Notes: generated by a model not told the origin, from the letters alone. A stretch of 64,000 nt of DNA from Sycon ciliatum (GCF_964019385.1 NC_088649.1:7719503-7783502); one strand, 5' to 3'; positions 38,963 through 48,663 are shown, counted from the stretch's first letter. A program made the numbers and translations.

Positions 38963-39853
38963 ATGGTTGAGATCATCGTTTGCCCTTTGACGTGCCTTGT
39001 GCTCCTGGCCGCTACTGCTCTGCTATACGCCGCTTTCCGTGAGATCCGCCGCGCTCGGGACAACGTGGCTGCTACAGTTGGACGACATCAATTACCTGCT
39101 ACATCAAGCTCAAGTCCTCCGGATCTAGCCCCGTGTCGATCGCGTTCTCTCTCCCAGACAAGCCCGAGCGTCAAACGCGTTACCAGAGAACCGAATGTTT
39201 TCCATGGCAACCCTTCCGAGTTCAAAGAGTGGGTATTTACGGTCGAGTTAGCCTTGAAGTGCTCACCTCAAGGTGACCCGGAGAGCCAAGTTAACTTTGC
39301 GGCTAGCTACCTCGCTGGGAATGCGCGTCTTTGGCTAATTTCTTCCATGGAAGCAGGTGAGCAATTTTCGGATTGGCATTCTTTGAAAAGCGCCCTAGCG
39401 CGAGTGTATGGCCCGCACTATGACGGGGAAAGAGTGCGGTTGGATATGTTCTCTATCCAACAGCGTGGGTCAATTGAATCGTACGTAACGGAGTTTTCTC
39501 GGCTAAGTTTACAGGTGCCGGAACTTGACGAACTCTCCAGAGCCTTGCTATTTGTCAACGGCCTGCACGGTAACATGCGGACCTTGGTAGTGAAGGAACA
39601 CCCCACTACACTGTCAGCCGCCGTTCAGTCAGCGCTAGCAGTCGCCTCAGACAGCCGATTTCAGCGCAGACCACCACTGGCGACCGCGCCGGGATTCGCA
39701 CCACCATCAGGTAGCAGAAAGCTAACAAAACTAAGCCCCGAGGAACGTGAGACATTACGAGCCCAGGGGGGCTGCTTCGCATGTCGTCGACCAGGCCATA
39801 TGGCCCAGAATTGCCCGCAGTATCGAGATCACCCAAACGGTGGACGTCAGTAA
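38963..39853 (+). CDS. gag: Gag of gypsy A with N-terminal membrane segment
   Basis: Starts at the ATG just inside the primer-binding site. Residues about 3-24 are strongly hydrophobic (I-I-V-C-P-L-T-C-L-V-L-L-A-A-T-A-L-L-Y), followed by basic residues, a likely membrane anchor. The middle has the retrotransposon Gag core (F-K-E-W, L-A-G-N-A-R-L-W-L, Y-V-T-E-F-S-R-L). The end has a zinc knuckle C-F-A-C-R-R-P-G-H-M-A-Q-N-C. Gag forms the particle and packages RNA. An N-terminal hydrophobic segment is unusual for Ty3/gypsy Gag and is shared with element B. Confidence 0.88.
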   Translation: MVEIIVCPLTCLVLLAATALLYAAFREIRRARDNVAATVGRHQLPATSSSSPPDLAPCRSRSLSQTSPSVKRVTREPNVFHGNPSEFKEWVFTVELALKCSPQGDPESQVNFAASYLAGNARLWLISSMEAGEQFSDWHSLKSALARVYGPHYDGERVRLDMFSIQQRGSIESYVTEFSRLSLQVPELDELSRALLFVNGLHGNMRTLVVKEHPTTLSAAVQSALAVASDSRFQRRPPLATAPGFAPPSGSRKLTKLSPEERETLRAQGGCFACRRPGHMAQNCPQYRDHPNGGRQ

Positions 39854-39891
39854 GGCCGATGCGATTACTGACGAAGCAAGAAAAGGCATGA

Positions 39892-41988
39892 ACTGCGTGT
39901 AGTGTGTGCTCCGTCTCTACCCGTAACCGATTCAGTAGCCTCGCTGTGGAGGATGTTGACGATGATGCTGAATGCTCCGAAGCCAATTTCAAGCGAGATG
40001 TTACACCAACTATTGAGGCCCAGGTTACCAGCGTCAATGTGGAAACGGAACATGAGCTCCTGCGTGTAGAAGGCAAAATCAACGGTCGTCGCGCGCTTAT
40101 GTTAATAGATTCGGGCTCGACCCATGATTTCATTGCCGAACAGTTTGCCAGGAGAGTTAACCTGCCAACCGAAATTGGCTCGGAAAACCTGAATGTCACG
40201 CTGGCTGATGGAGCATCAAGCTCGTTTCCCATGGAGACGACCCATGAATTGAAGGTTATCGTAGGCGACTTCAGCGATAACCAAACCTTCACGGTGTTCC
40301 CCCTTCATCGCTATGACGCTATATTGGGGAAACCTTGGTTAACGCGTAACAATCCAGACATAAACTTCCGGACGAATGAGGTCAGGTTGAACTCGAATGG
40401 TTTGCCTTGTGCGTCGCCCAGTCAAAGCGAACCGACCGCTCCTGTGGAGGCGATGTTCATATCTGGTCGTCAGGCTAGGCATGCTCTTAGGAGTGGAGAC
40501 GAAGGTGTTCTGGCGTGGGTCAGCGTAGAAGACGGCATTGGCAAGGAACCTCCCGACAAATCCACTCAGAACGAGCACCCAGATCTCAAGGCCATGTTCC
40601 GTGACTATGACGATCTTTTCCCGGATGATCTGCCAGCTAGACTCCCACCAGAGAGGTCTGTAGACCACGAAATCCGCCTGGAGGAAGGCTCATCACCCCC
40701 ATCGCGACCTGCCTATCGCCTGCCCAGGCCAGAAATGGAGGAATTGAAGAAACAGCTCACAGAACTCTTGAAAAAGGGTTTCGTAGAACCAAGTAAGTCC
40801 CCCTTTGGTGCACCGGTGTTTTTTGTCAAGAAAGCTGATGGTTCGTTACGCATGGTCTGCGATTGGAGGGAGCTAAACAAGATAACTGTTAAGAACAAGG
40901 CGTGCTTGCCCAATGTGGATGATTTATTCGATACCGTACAGGGCGCTAGGTACTTCACGAAGCTAGACCTCCGATCAGGGTATAATCAGATTCGCATTCA
41001 AGCTGAGGACGTGCCCAAAACCGCGATTAACACTCCCTTTGGGCATTACCAATTTAGGGTCATGGGATTTGGTCTCACCAATGCACCGGCAACATTTCAA
41101 TCCATGATGAATACGATTCTTCAACCATATCTGAGGGAGTTCGTAGTCGTGTTCCTAGATGACATACTCATCTTCAGCAAAACGTGGTCGGAGCATATGC
41201 AGCATGTCCGGTCGGTATTGAGCGTGCTCCGGGACAACCAGTTATTTTGCAAACGGTCAAAATGTGAATTTGGCGTGGAGAGTGTGCGGTTCCTGGGACA
41301 TTGCATCGATGGACTGCACATCGCCCCTGACCCAGACAAGATTGCCGCAGTAAAGGTCTGGCCCGCTCCGACTTCCGTCACAGAGGTGAGGCAATTTCTT
41401 GGATTTACGAATTATTTTAGGCGATTCATAGATCAATACTCATCGCTCTCTAAGAACTTAGAGGAGATAACGGGAAAACATGCACGATTCGAGTGGAACA
41501 GCTCTCGGCAACATGCCTTTGAATCGCTAAAGCATGCCTTGTTGAATGCGCCCCTATTGCGGCTGGCTGATGTGAACCGACCATTCAGAGTGGTAACAGA
41601 TGCAAGCGATTTCGCCTTGGGATGTGTTCTTCTCCAAGAACTAGAGGAAGATACCTGGCATCCAGTGGCTTATGCTAGCCGAAAATTGTCTGCTGCTGAA
41701 CAGAATTATACAGCTACAGAAAGAGAAACATTGGCCGTAGTGTTTGCGCTAAAGACCTGGCGCATCTACCTCTTTCAACACTTTGAGGTCATTACAGACA
41801 ACATGGCGGTAGTTTATCTGAAAACAAAACCAAGCATTACAAAGAGAGAGGCGCGATGGGTTGAATTCCTAGCTGACTATGACTACACAGTCCGTCACAG
41901 ACCCGGCAGAGAGAACCCTGCAGATCCCTTTCGCGTCGCCCAGATCTCCATGAGAGTAACCTCGTGGAGAATGCAGTACCACGTTTGA
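39892..41988 (+). CDS. pol: Pol of gypsy A: protease, reverse transcriptase, RNase H
   Basis: In the -1 frame relative to gag, and separated from it by a TGA at 39889-39891. Domains in order: aspartic protease (L-I-D-S-G-S-T-H-D-F), reverse transcriptase (L-D-L-R-S-G-Y-N-Q-I, catalytic V-F-L-D-D-I-L) and RNase H (T-D-A-S-D-F-A-L, E-R-E-T-L-A-V, T-D-N-M-A-V). A one-base deletion near 41926, just after the RNase H domain, puts the integrase in another frame. Enzymatic motifs are intact up to there. Confidence 0.88.
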   Translation, partial: TACSVCSVSTRNRFSSLAVEDVDDDAECSEANFKRDVTPTIEAQVTSVNVETEHELLRVEGKINGRRALMLIDSGSTHDFIAEQFARRVNLPTEIGSENLNVTLADGASSSFPMETTHELKVIVGDFSDNQTFTVFPLHRYDAILGKPWLTRNNPDINFRTNEVRLNSNGLPCASPSQSEPTAPVEAMFISGRQARHALRSGDEGVLAWVSVEDGIGKEPPDKSTQNEHPDLKAMFRDYDDLFPDDLPARLPPERSVDHEIRLEEGSSPPSRPAYRLPRPEMEELKKQLTELLKKGFVEPSKSPFGAPVFFVKKADGSLRMVCDWRELNKITVKNKACLPNVDDLFDTVQGARYFTKLDLRSGYNQIRIQAEDVPKTAINTPFGHYQFRVMGFGLTNAPATFQSMMNTILQPYLREFVVVFLDDILIFSKTWSEHMQHVRSVLSVLRDNQLFCKRSKCEFGVESVRFLGHCIDGLHIAPDPDKIAAVKVWPAPTSVTEVRQFLGFTNYFRRFIDQYSSLSKNLEEITGKHARFEWNSSRQHAFESLKHALLNAPLLRLADVNRPFRVVTDASDFALGCVLLQELEEDTWHPVAYASRKLSAAEQNYTATERETLAVVFALKTWRIYLFQHFEVITDNMAVVYLKTKPSITKREARWVEFLADYDYTVRHRPGRENPADPFRVAQISMRVTSWRMQYHV

Positions 41989-43162
41989 ATGCTATTGAGT
42001 ATGCTTTAGCAATGAATGATGACGTGTCCAATACAATATCAGATGCCTACCAGAGAGACAAAGAGCTAACTCCCATCATAGAAAGATTGAAGCATTCTCT
42101 CCGAGATAATTTGCATGATCGCTATTATTGGGACGAATCCACTGATCGCTTGTACCTCAAGGCATCCCCCAATAACCGGTTGTGCATACCACAGTGCGGT
42201 GTCCGGTTAAAGCTCATTCAAGAACACCATGAGTGTGCAACGGCTGGCCACCCGGGTCGTGATCGAACGTACTTCCGCCTAGCACGTTTTTTCTACTGGC
42301 CCCGAATGGGTCTCGATATCAAGAGATTTGTCAAAACCTGTGATCTCTGCCAGCGAACGAAGGGAGGTCAGCCACGAACAGGACTTCTCCAGTCACTTCC
42401 AATACCTAATAGTCCTTGGCAGGATATCTCAATGGATTTTATTGTTGGATTGCCCCTTACTTCTCGTGGCTTCGACGCAATTTACACCTTTGTGGACCGA
42501 CTTACGAAATGCGTACATCTTGTTCCAACAAACTCGAAGATTGATGCTAAGGGCAGCGCTCAACTGTACATTCAAAACGTGTTTCGTCTGCACGGGCTGA
42601 GCTCGACCATTGTTTCCGATCGCGATCCACGATTCACTGCAGCTTTTTTCAAAGAAGTATTCTCTCAGCTAGGAACTAAATTGGCATTCAGCGCTGCTAA
42701 CCACCCTCAAACGGATGGTTTGACAGAGAGAGTTAACCGGCAAGTGGGAGATGTTCTAAGAGCATTTGTGAACTTGAGACAGGACAATTGGGATTCGCTT
42801 CTACCACTCTGCGAGTTTGCAATAAATAGTTCACAACAGTCATCTGTAGCTAATACACCGTTCTATCTGAACTATGGGTTTGACCCTAAGTCCCCGCCCG
42901 AATTCATTCTTACGGGAGGGGAAAGGAGTGATTCGGTCGATTGGCTTCATGAGCAGGAAGCCGCACTAAGGATAGCTCGAGATGCAATGCTCGACGCCCA
43001 GGCAAGGCAAGCTCTATACGCAGACCAGACGAGAACGCCCAGTGATTTGAAGGTTGGTGATAGCGTTCTTGTCTACAGAGACTTTCTACTGACCCCGGAA
43101 GCTCGTGGCCAGCCCTCTCGGAAGTTGCAACCCAAGTGGTTTGGTCCGTATCGTATCCAGGC
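41964..43162 (+). pseudogene. pol: Integrase of gypsy A, in shifted frame and cut by element B
   Basis: Contains the HHCC zinc finger (H-H-E-C...C-D-L-C), the catalytic core (M-D-F-I-V-G-L-P, D-R-D-P-R-F-T, N-H-P-Q-T-D-G, T-E-R-V-N-R, the DDE residues present) and the G-P-Y-R-I-Q-A tail, where element B is inserted after 43162. The frame resumes at 47341. Upstream the frame can be traced back to S-R-R-P-D-L at about 41930. Confidence 0.88.
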
Positions 43163-43334
43163 TGTAACCGTTTGAAGGTATTCTTGGAAAAGACAATGCT
43201 TGCTCAAGGCAACACAACTGATATAGGGCACTTCGTGCCCTAAGGTGATAACGCGCGTGCTGACAGGATAGGGAAAGGTGCAAGATACAGAGCTAGAGGG
43301 CAGATAAGGTTAGCGCTAACAGGGAACTGTTACA
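43163..43334 (-). repeat. 3' LTR of gypsy B
   Basis: 172 bp with a hairpin AGGGCAC-TTC-GTGCCCT at 43225-43241. Identical by eye to the other LTR. Confidence 0.95.
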
Positions 43335-43619
43335 CCATCCCTCCCTCCTAAGCGAGGCACAGGTGCCTCCAGGGAGTCGAGGAATATGTGGAAAGGGAAT
43401 AATCAAAATGAAATCGTGTCAACCCAACAACGCTCATCTAATTGAAGCACCGTGCAAGGTAACCAAGGACAGTCAGGCGAGTGAAGATAACGGAAATGGG
43501 GAAAATCTAAAACAGGAGGGGAATGGATTGCTTAACACAACAAGGATCAAGTGGGAATTCTCAAGGTACACGTGCGATTGAATTTGAGCGAGTAACATTT
43601 CGCGGTAACCATAGTGTCA
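43335..43619 (-). other. 3' untranslated region of gypsy B
   Basis: Between the chromodomain stop and the 3' LTR. Contains the polypurine tract next to 43334 and no other feature. Confidence 0.6.
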
Positions 43620-43898
43620 CTAACATGCCCTGGACGCCCTGTAACGCCTCAGAGCAACTATCGGCCTACCGGCCTCGTCCAGCAAGTTCTCTTCTGGCTC
43701 CCAGGTGGCTTCGTCGTCTGGGTACCCTTGCCACTTGACAAGGTACTGAGTCTGATGCCTTCGCTGGCGATCGTCAAGAATCTTCTCCACCATGTATCTG
43801 GTCTGACCGTGCAAGTCGGTGAACGGTGGCGGGGATGGCTGCCGCCTGCCGGGAATAGTATTCTGCTCATACCGGCGCAGAACAGTGACATTGAACAC
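43620..43898 (-). CDS. Chromodomain remnant of gypsy B
   Basis: Beyond the deletion, in another frame: V-F-N-V-T-V-L-R-R-Y, then Y-M-V-E-K-I-L-D-D, Y-L-V-K-W-Q-G-Y and E-A-T-W-E-P, an intact chromodomain with its aromatic residues. It belongs to the C-terminus of the deleted integrase. Confidence 0.85.
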   Translation of the reverse strand: MFNVTVLRRYEQNTIPGRRQPSPPPFTDLHGQTRYMVEKILDDRQRRHQTQYLVKWQGYPDDEATWEPEENLLDEAGRPIVALRRYRASRAC

Positions 43899-46413
43899 AG
43901 TCGTGGTACTCCTGCAGGAGCTGAAGCCTTATTGCACACTTGGGTACACACAAGCGATTGTTTGGTGCTGCACGGAGGTATAGGTACCTGGACTCTTCAT
44001 CCCAATAGTACCGCTCGTGTAGATTATCAGAGGAATCGCCGCGCAGCCGCTGAATTATTGGGGAAAGCTGCTCGTCATTCTGATATGCTTCCGAAATCAT
44101 CTCAGCAACCCTATCACTCAGTTCCAAAGCAAACTCAATCGTATTCAAATGGGGTGCTGGTAGGATGGGTGGGCAATCCTTTTCCTCAACTACATTGCCA
44201 ATTGCTGACCCGCGCAGATCAGGGCGGCGGGATAACGCATCAGCCATATTTTCCTTGCCGGGTTTGTGATTAACTGTGAAGTCATAGTCTGCAAGAAATT
44301 CAACCCATCTAGCTTCGCGCTTAGTGAGATTGGCTTTTGTGCTCAAGTAGACTACGGCTATGCTGTCACTGAACACTTCAAAATGCTGGAATAGATAAAT
44401 TCTCCAGGATCGCAGTGCAAACACCACCGCCAGGGTTTCGCGTTCTGCAGCAGTGTAATTTCGCTCCGCTTGTGACAGCTTACGACTGGCATATGCCACA
44501 GGATGCCAAGCACTATCGCTTTCCCCCTGTTGGAGAAGGACGCCTGCTATTGCAAAATCACTTGCGTCTGTTGCAACTCTGAAAGGCTTCTGTACGTTTG
44601 CTAGTTTCAACAGCGGTGCACTCAACAAGGCCTGTCTCAGGGATTCGAATGCATGCTGACGGGGGCCACTCCATTCGAACCTGGCATGTTTGCCAGTGAT
44701 CTCCTCTAATGGCCGCGATATAGTAGAGTAGTGCTCAATAAATCTTCTAAAGTAGTTCGCAAAACCAAGGAACTGTCTCACCTCCGTAACTGTCGTCGGT
44801 GGCTGCCATTCCCTCACTGCTTTAAGCTTCTTTGGATCTGGAGCGATACATTCACCGTCGATGCGATGCCCTAGAAACAGAACATCCTTGACACCAAACT
44901 CACATTTCGACTGCTTACAGAATAGCCTATTTTTCCGGAGCGTCTCAAGAACTGTCTGGATATGTTCAAGATGATCTTGCCAGGATTTGCTGAAGATAAG
45001 AATATCATCCCGAAAAACTACCACAAACCGCCGTAAGTACGGTTGGAGAATACTGTTCATCAGTGACTGAAACGTGGCAGGGGCGTTAGTTAATCCAAAG
45101 CCCATGACCCGGAACTGGAAATGACCGAAGGGAGTATTGATAGCCGTCTTAGGTACATCTTCCTGACGGATCCTAAGCTGATTGTATCCCGAGCGTAAAT
45201 CCAGCTTACTGAAGTATGAGCTACCTTGAATGGTATCAAACAGGTCATCAATGTTTGGGAGGCAAGCTTTGTTTTTGATGGTGATCCTGTTCAAATTCCG
45301 CCAATCACAAACCATGCGCAATGAGCCATCAGACTTTTTAACGAAAAAGACTGGGGCACCGTATGGCGACTTGCTGGGTTCGATGAAGCCCTTGCGGAGG
45401 AGTTCCGTGAGCTGGGCTTGCAATTCGTCCATCTCGGGTTTGGGGAGACGGTAGGCAGCCCGTGATGGAGGAACAGCACCCTCCTCAGTCACAATCTCAT
45501 GGTCGACATCCCTCTCTGGCGGAAGCTCGGTCGGCAGGTCGTCTGGAAAGATGTCCGAGTACCGCCGCAGAAGGTTAGCCAGCTGCTCTTGATGATCTGG
45601 GTGTTGTCTGGCGGCTGATGGCTTGCTGTCCTCCTCCTCGTCGTCAGTAGCGTTGACCCACGCCAGGATTCCCTGCGCGCCTTTCCTCAACTCGCGGCGA
45701 GCCTGAGAACCAGATATGAGCATGCTCTCAATTGGCGGCGACTCCTGACGCTCCGTATCACTATTTTGGCCGGAAGGGGGTTTAGCAACGAGCGGCTCTC
45801 CGTTCAGTTTGACTTCGTTGGTCTGAAAGTTGATATCCGGGTTGTGTCTGGTCAGCCATGGCTTGCCCAGGATAGCATCATAGCGGCTCAACGGAAAAAC
45901 TGTGAAAGATTGGGTGTCGCTGAAGTCCTTCACGATAACCTTTACCGGACCGGTCCTCTGCAGTCCCGATGATGTTGATGAGCCATCAGCCAGGGTTACC
46001 TTCAGTGTTTCGTCCTTGCTCTCCGTAACAAGGCCGTTTCTTTGCACGAAAGCTTCCGATATGAAGTCGTGCGTCGATCCCGAGTCAATAAGCATAATTG
46101 CCCGGCGGCCGTTGATCCTGCCCTCAACACGGAGAAGGTCATGCTCCAAAGGAAGCTCCGTGTCCTGTAGTGCGATATCAACGTTGCTGACATGGGATTC
46201 CTGTTCGGCAACATCTTCCGAATCAGCTTGCAGCGTCGGTTCTTCCAGCTCTAGTACGCTGTAACGGTTGCGTATGTCAACCGGGTAACCGTTGGGTGCT
46301 TTCCGCTTGGTCGCCAGCGAGCGCACGCCATTTTTCACTGGCGACCAGCGTTTGGGTGTTGATTGCTGGGACAATCCCGAGCTAGGTGACCTGGCTTCCG
46401 ACAAGCGAAGCAT
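43867..46413 (-). CDS. pol: Pol of gypsy B: protease, reverse transcriptase, RNase H, integrase mostly deleted
   Basis: 848 codons: protease L-I-D-S-G-S-T-H-D-F, reverse transcriptase (L-D-L-R-S-G-Y-N-Q), catalytic box V-V-F-R-D-D-I-L (Arg where element A has Leu), RNase H (T-D-A-S-D-F-A-I, A-E-R-E-T-L-A-V) and A-D-A-L-S-R-R-P-D-L. It runs into the start of the integrase (Q-L-L-Q-E-Y-H-D-C), and the frame then crosses a deletion junction near 43885 and stops. The zinc finger and DDE core are absent. Confidence 0.9.
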   Translation of the reverse strand: MLRLSEARSPSSGLSQQSTPKRWSPVKNGVRSLATKRKAPNGYPVDIRNRYSVLELEEPTLQADSEDVAEQESHVSNVDIALQDTELPLEHDLLRVEGRINGRRAIMLIDSGSTHDFISEAFVQRNGLVTESKDETLKVTLADGSSTSSGLQRTGPVKVIVKDFSDTQSFTVFPLSRYDAILGKPWLTRHNPDINFQTNEVKLNGEPLVAKPPSGQNSDTERQESPPIESMLISGSQARRELRKGAQGILAWVNATDDEEEDSKPSAARQHPDHQEQLANLLRRYSDIFPDDLPTELPPERDVDHEIVTEEGAVPPSRAAYRLPKPEMDELQAQLTELLRKGFIEPSKSPYGAPVFFVKKSDGSLRMVCDWRNLNRITIKNKACLPNIDDLFDTIQGSSYFSKLDLRSGYNQLRIRQEDVPKTAINTPFGHFQFRVMGFGLTNAPATFQSLMNSILQPYLRRFVVVFRDDILIFSKSWQDHLEHIQTVLETLRKNRLFCKQSKCEFGVKDVLFLGHRIDGECIAPDPKKLKAVREWQPPTTVTEVRQFLGFANYFRRFIEHYSTISRPLEEITGKHARFEWSGPRQHAFESLRQALLSAPLLKLANVQKPFRVATDASDFAIAGVLLQQGESDSAWHPVAYASRKLSQAERNYTAAERETLAVVFALRSWRIYLFQHFEVFSDSIAVVYLSTKANLTKREARWVEFLADYDFTVNHKPGKENMADALSRRPDLRGSAIGNVVEEKDCPPILPAPHLNTIEFALELSDRVAEMISEAYQNDEQLSPIIQRLRGDSSDNLHERYYWDEESRYLYLRAAPNNRLCVPKCAIRLQLLQEYHDCVQCHCSAPV

Positions 46414-47150
46414 CCACCATGCCGACTCAGGTGACGCCTCTCCTCCGGTGTTAGCCTTTGGGGTCGTACGGGCTGACTTCGGTGCTGAATCGGGTTCGGC
46501 TGTTGGTCCGCCGTTTGCGCTGACCTGATCGCTTGGCTCAGATCAGTGGGGTGCTCTCGCAGCACCCGGGTCTTGACAGATGGGTGCAGTCCATTTACGA
46601 ACAGCAGTCCTCGGGTCAGCTCGTCGATCTCAGGCACTTGTAGGCTTAGGCGCGAGAACTCGGTGACATAGCTCTCCAAGCTTGAGTGCTGCCTGACAGC
46701 GAAGAGATCCAGTCGCACCCGCTCTTGATGATGCAACGGACCGTATACCTTGGCGAGGGCTTCACGCAGCGCTGGCCACGTCGAGAACTCCACACCCGTA
46801 TCCAACGATGCGATGAGCCATAGCTTGGCGTTGCCGCTCAGGAAGCCCGCTGCGTAATCCACCATCACCGATGAGTCGGTGATTCCCAGTGACCGAATCG
46901 CCAGCTCAATGGAGAAAGCCCACTCTTTGAACTGCGAGGGCTTGCCATCGAAGATCGGCGGCTCCTTAGCGTGCCGAGGCTTCCCGGACGAATGAGCGGG
47001 CGGCACAGGGAGCGGTTGTTGTCGGTTGCTCAGACGGGCGCTGACTTGGCGACTGGCTTCACGGACCTCGCTGGCCAACCTGAATAGCAACACAGAAAGA
47101 ACAAGGATCGCCACGACAATGGCGAGCTCCAAGAACACCATGTTAACCAT
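46335..47150 (-). CDS. gag: Gag of gypsy B with N-terminal membrane segment
   Basis: The N-terminus M-V-N-M-V-F-L-E-L then A-I-V-V-A-I-L-V-L-S-V-L-L is a clear hydrophobic segment (about residues 4-24). The Gag core has F-K-E-W-A-F-S-I-E, L-S-G-N-A-K-L-W-L and Y-V-T-E-F-S-R-L. The zinc knuckle C-F-A-C-R-K-P-G-H-L-A-R-D-C is near the end. It overlaps pol by about 79 nt in the -1 frame, implying ribosomal frameshifting. No break was seen. Confidence 0.9.
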   Translation of the reverse strand: MVNMVFLELAIVVAILVLSVLLFRLASEVREASRQVSARLSNRQQPLPVPPAHSSGKPRHAKEPPIFDGKPSQFKEWAFSIELAIRSLGITDSSVMVDYAAGFLSGNAKLWLIASLDTGVEFSTWPALREALAKVYGPLHHQERVRLDLFAVRQHSSLESYVTEFSRLSLQVPEIDELTRGLLFVNGLHPSVKTRVLREHPTDLSQAIRSAQTADQQPNPIQHRSQPVRPQRLTPEERRHLSRHGGCFACRKPGHLARDCPSNQHPNAGRQ

Positions 47151-47163
47151 CCTCTGCTACCAG

Positions 47164-47335
47164 TGTAACCGTTTGAAGGTATTCTTGGAAAAGACAATGC
47201 TTGCTCAAGGCAACACAACTGATATAGGGCACTTCGTGCCCTAAGGTGATAACGCGCGTGCTGACAGGATAGGGAAAGGTGCAAGATACAGAGCTAGAGG
47301 GCAGATAAGGTTAGCGCTAACAGGGAACTGTTACA
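47164..47335 (-). repeat. 5' LTR of gypsy B
   Basis: 172 bp, same sequence as 43163-43334. Confidence 0.95.
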
Positions 47336-47340
47336 CAGGC

Positions 47341-47684
47341 TAAGATTGGAGCGAATGCTTTTCGCTTGGAACTACCCCGTGAACTTCGCTGCCATCCCGT
47401 GTTTAATGTCACTGCTCTTAAACGCTACGAAGAGAACACGATTCCTGGAAGACACCAACCCCCGCCTCCGCCCTTCACAGATCTAGATGGACACACACGC
47501 TATGTTGTCGAAGCCGTTTTGAATCACCGACACCGCAGTGGTGAGCAACACTTCCTGGTGCATTGGAAGGGTTACCCCAGCAGCGAAGCTACGTGGGGAG
47601 CCCGCTGGCAACCTATGTGATGAGTCTGGTCGGAATATTAAACCGCTGCAGAACTATCTAGCCTCACAACGACAGCAGCCTTGA
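47341..47684 (+). pseudogene. pol: Integrase tail and chromodomain of gypsy A
   Basis: Continues from 43162 with A-K-I-G-A-N-A-F-R-L-E-L-P, H-P-V-F-N-V, and a chromodomain (Y-V-V-E-A-V-L-N-H, F-L-V-H-W-K-G-Y, E-A-T-W). One extra G near 47597 shifts the end of the chromodomain. The other frame then runs to a TGA at 47682-47684. Chromodomains of such elements guide integration to modified chromatin. Confidence 0.85.
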
Positions 47685-47918
47685 TCTAACTGGGCTGAGC
47701 CATATGCATCTCTTACTCAGATAGTTAATAATATGTTATAGACTGATATAGTTTTGCGTCATCTCCTTGTGAGAGTGATGAAGTTGAGTTGGATTACACT
47801 TCAATGTGGTTATGCATGTGCATGAGTGATTATTTAATATTCCCCTTTCCACAATTGCATCTCCTAACTGGATTGTGTTATCTAATAGAACCTTGGGCTT
47901 CCTATGGGGCCGGGAGAG

Positions 47919-48077
47919 TGTAATAGTTTTACCTTGACACTTCTTGCTTGTCTTATGGTAACACCTTGTGTTCCTACTATTCTCACTCCTGCGGTTCTCG
48001 CCTTTCTTTTGCTTTATAACCTCTGGTTTGAACATCATTCGTTGAATTCTCCAATCAATCAAGTCTATACTGTTACA
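47919..48077 (+). repeat. 3' LTR of gypsy A
   Basis: Appears identical to the 5' LTR, which points to a recent insertion. Confidence 0.95.
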
Positions 48078-48082
48078 GCCAC

Positions 48083-48663
48083 ATGTCTCCAGTGTTGTGC
48101 AGAAGGCGTCAGTCGCCATCAGCCAGCTATGGCGCCATGGGCGATCTCTGCCCATAAGAGACCGCAGACTTTGGTACATTGGCATTGTGCAAGCACGACT
48201 AACATACGCATCCAATGCATTCTTCCCGTCGCTGACACAGCAGCTGCAGAGTCGTTTAATCAAATCCAGCAAATCCGGAATTCGTGCAATTTTCCGACTC
48301 TCCAGCCGTGCATCCACAGCCCCCCTCCTCGTGCGCTTATCTATTCGATCCCTAACTCACATTTTTAACTACAAGGTTCTGTTTTTTGTTTTCCGTTGCC
48401 TACATGATCTTGCAAGTCCCCTTTTCTGCACCTACTTTCAGTTGATGGCTAACACAGGCCAAGCATCCCGGGATGATCGCCGAATTACTCGAGGACAGGA
48501 GCAGCGGCTACTGCAAGTGCCTTTCCTTCCTGGACCTTCCGGTCGTCAGTCATGGACATTTGTGGGAAGCACTCTTTGGAATGCCCTTCCCAGCGATATT
48601 CGCCTCCACAGTGCGGCGGTTGCCTTTAAACTGGCTCTGAACAGAATTAATTGTAATTTGTAA
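48083..48663 (+). pseudogene. CR1/L2-like LINE, 3' part, after the gypsy nest
   Basis: Continuation of the LINE interrupted at 38789: H-V-S-S-V-V-Q-K-A, R-L-T-Y-A-S-N-A-F-F, V-L-F-F-V-F-R-C-L-H-D-L-A and W-N-A-L-P-S-D-I, ending at a TAA. No break in this part. Confidence 0.85.

Larger units (their letters stand above)
43163..47335 (-). mobile_element. Gypsy element B, nested in A, lacking integrase core
   Basis: Inserted in reverse inside the integrase of element A. LTRs of 172 bp at 43163-43334 and 47164-47335, identical by eye (TGTAACCG...CTGTTACA). Target duplication CAGGC at 43158-43162 and 47336-47340. The primer-binding site on the minus strand starts TGGTAGCAGAGG next to the right LTR. 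The polypurine tract AGGAGGGAGGGATGG abuts the left LTR. Gag and pol are open, but most of the integrase is deleted, so this copy must have been inserted by enzymes supplied in trans. Confidence 0.93.
38790..48077 (+). mobile_element. Gypsy element A (chromodomain Ty3/gypsy), interrupted by element B
   Basis: Two 159-bp LTRs (38790-38948 and 47919-48077) that look identical by eye, begin TGTAATAG and end CTGTTACA. Target duplication GCCAC at 38785-38789 and 48078-48082. Primer-binding site starts TGGTAGC at 38950. Polypurine stretch GGGGCCGGGAGAG just before the 3' LTR. Without the nested element it is about 5.1 kb. Gag, protease, reverse transcriptase, RNase H, integrase and chromodomain are all present but with three small breaks. 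Confidence 0.93.
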
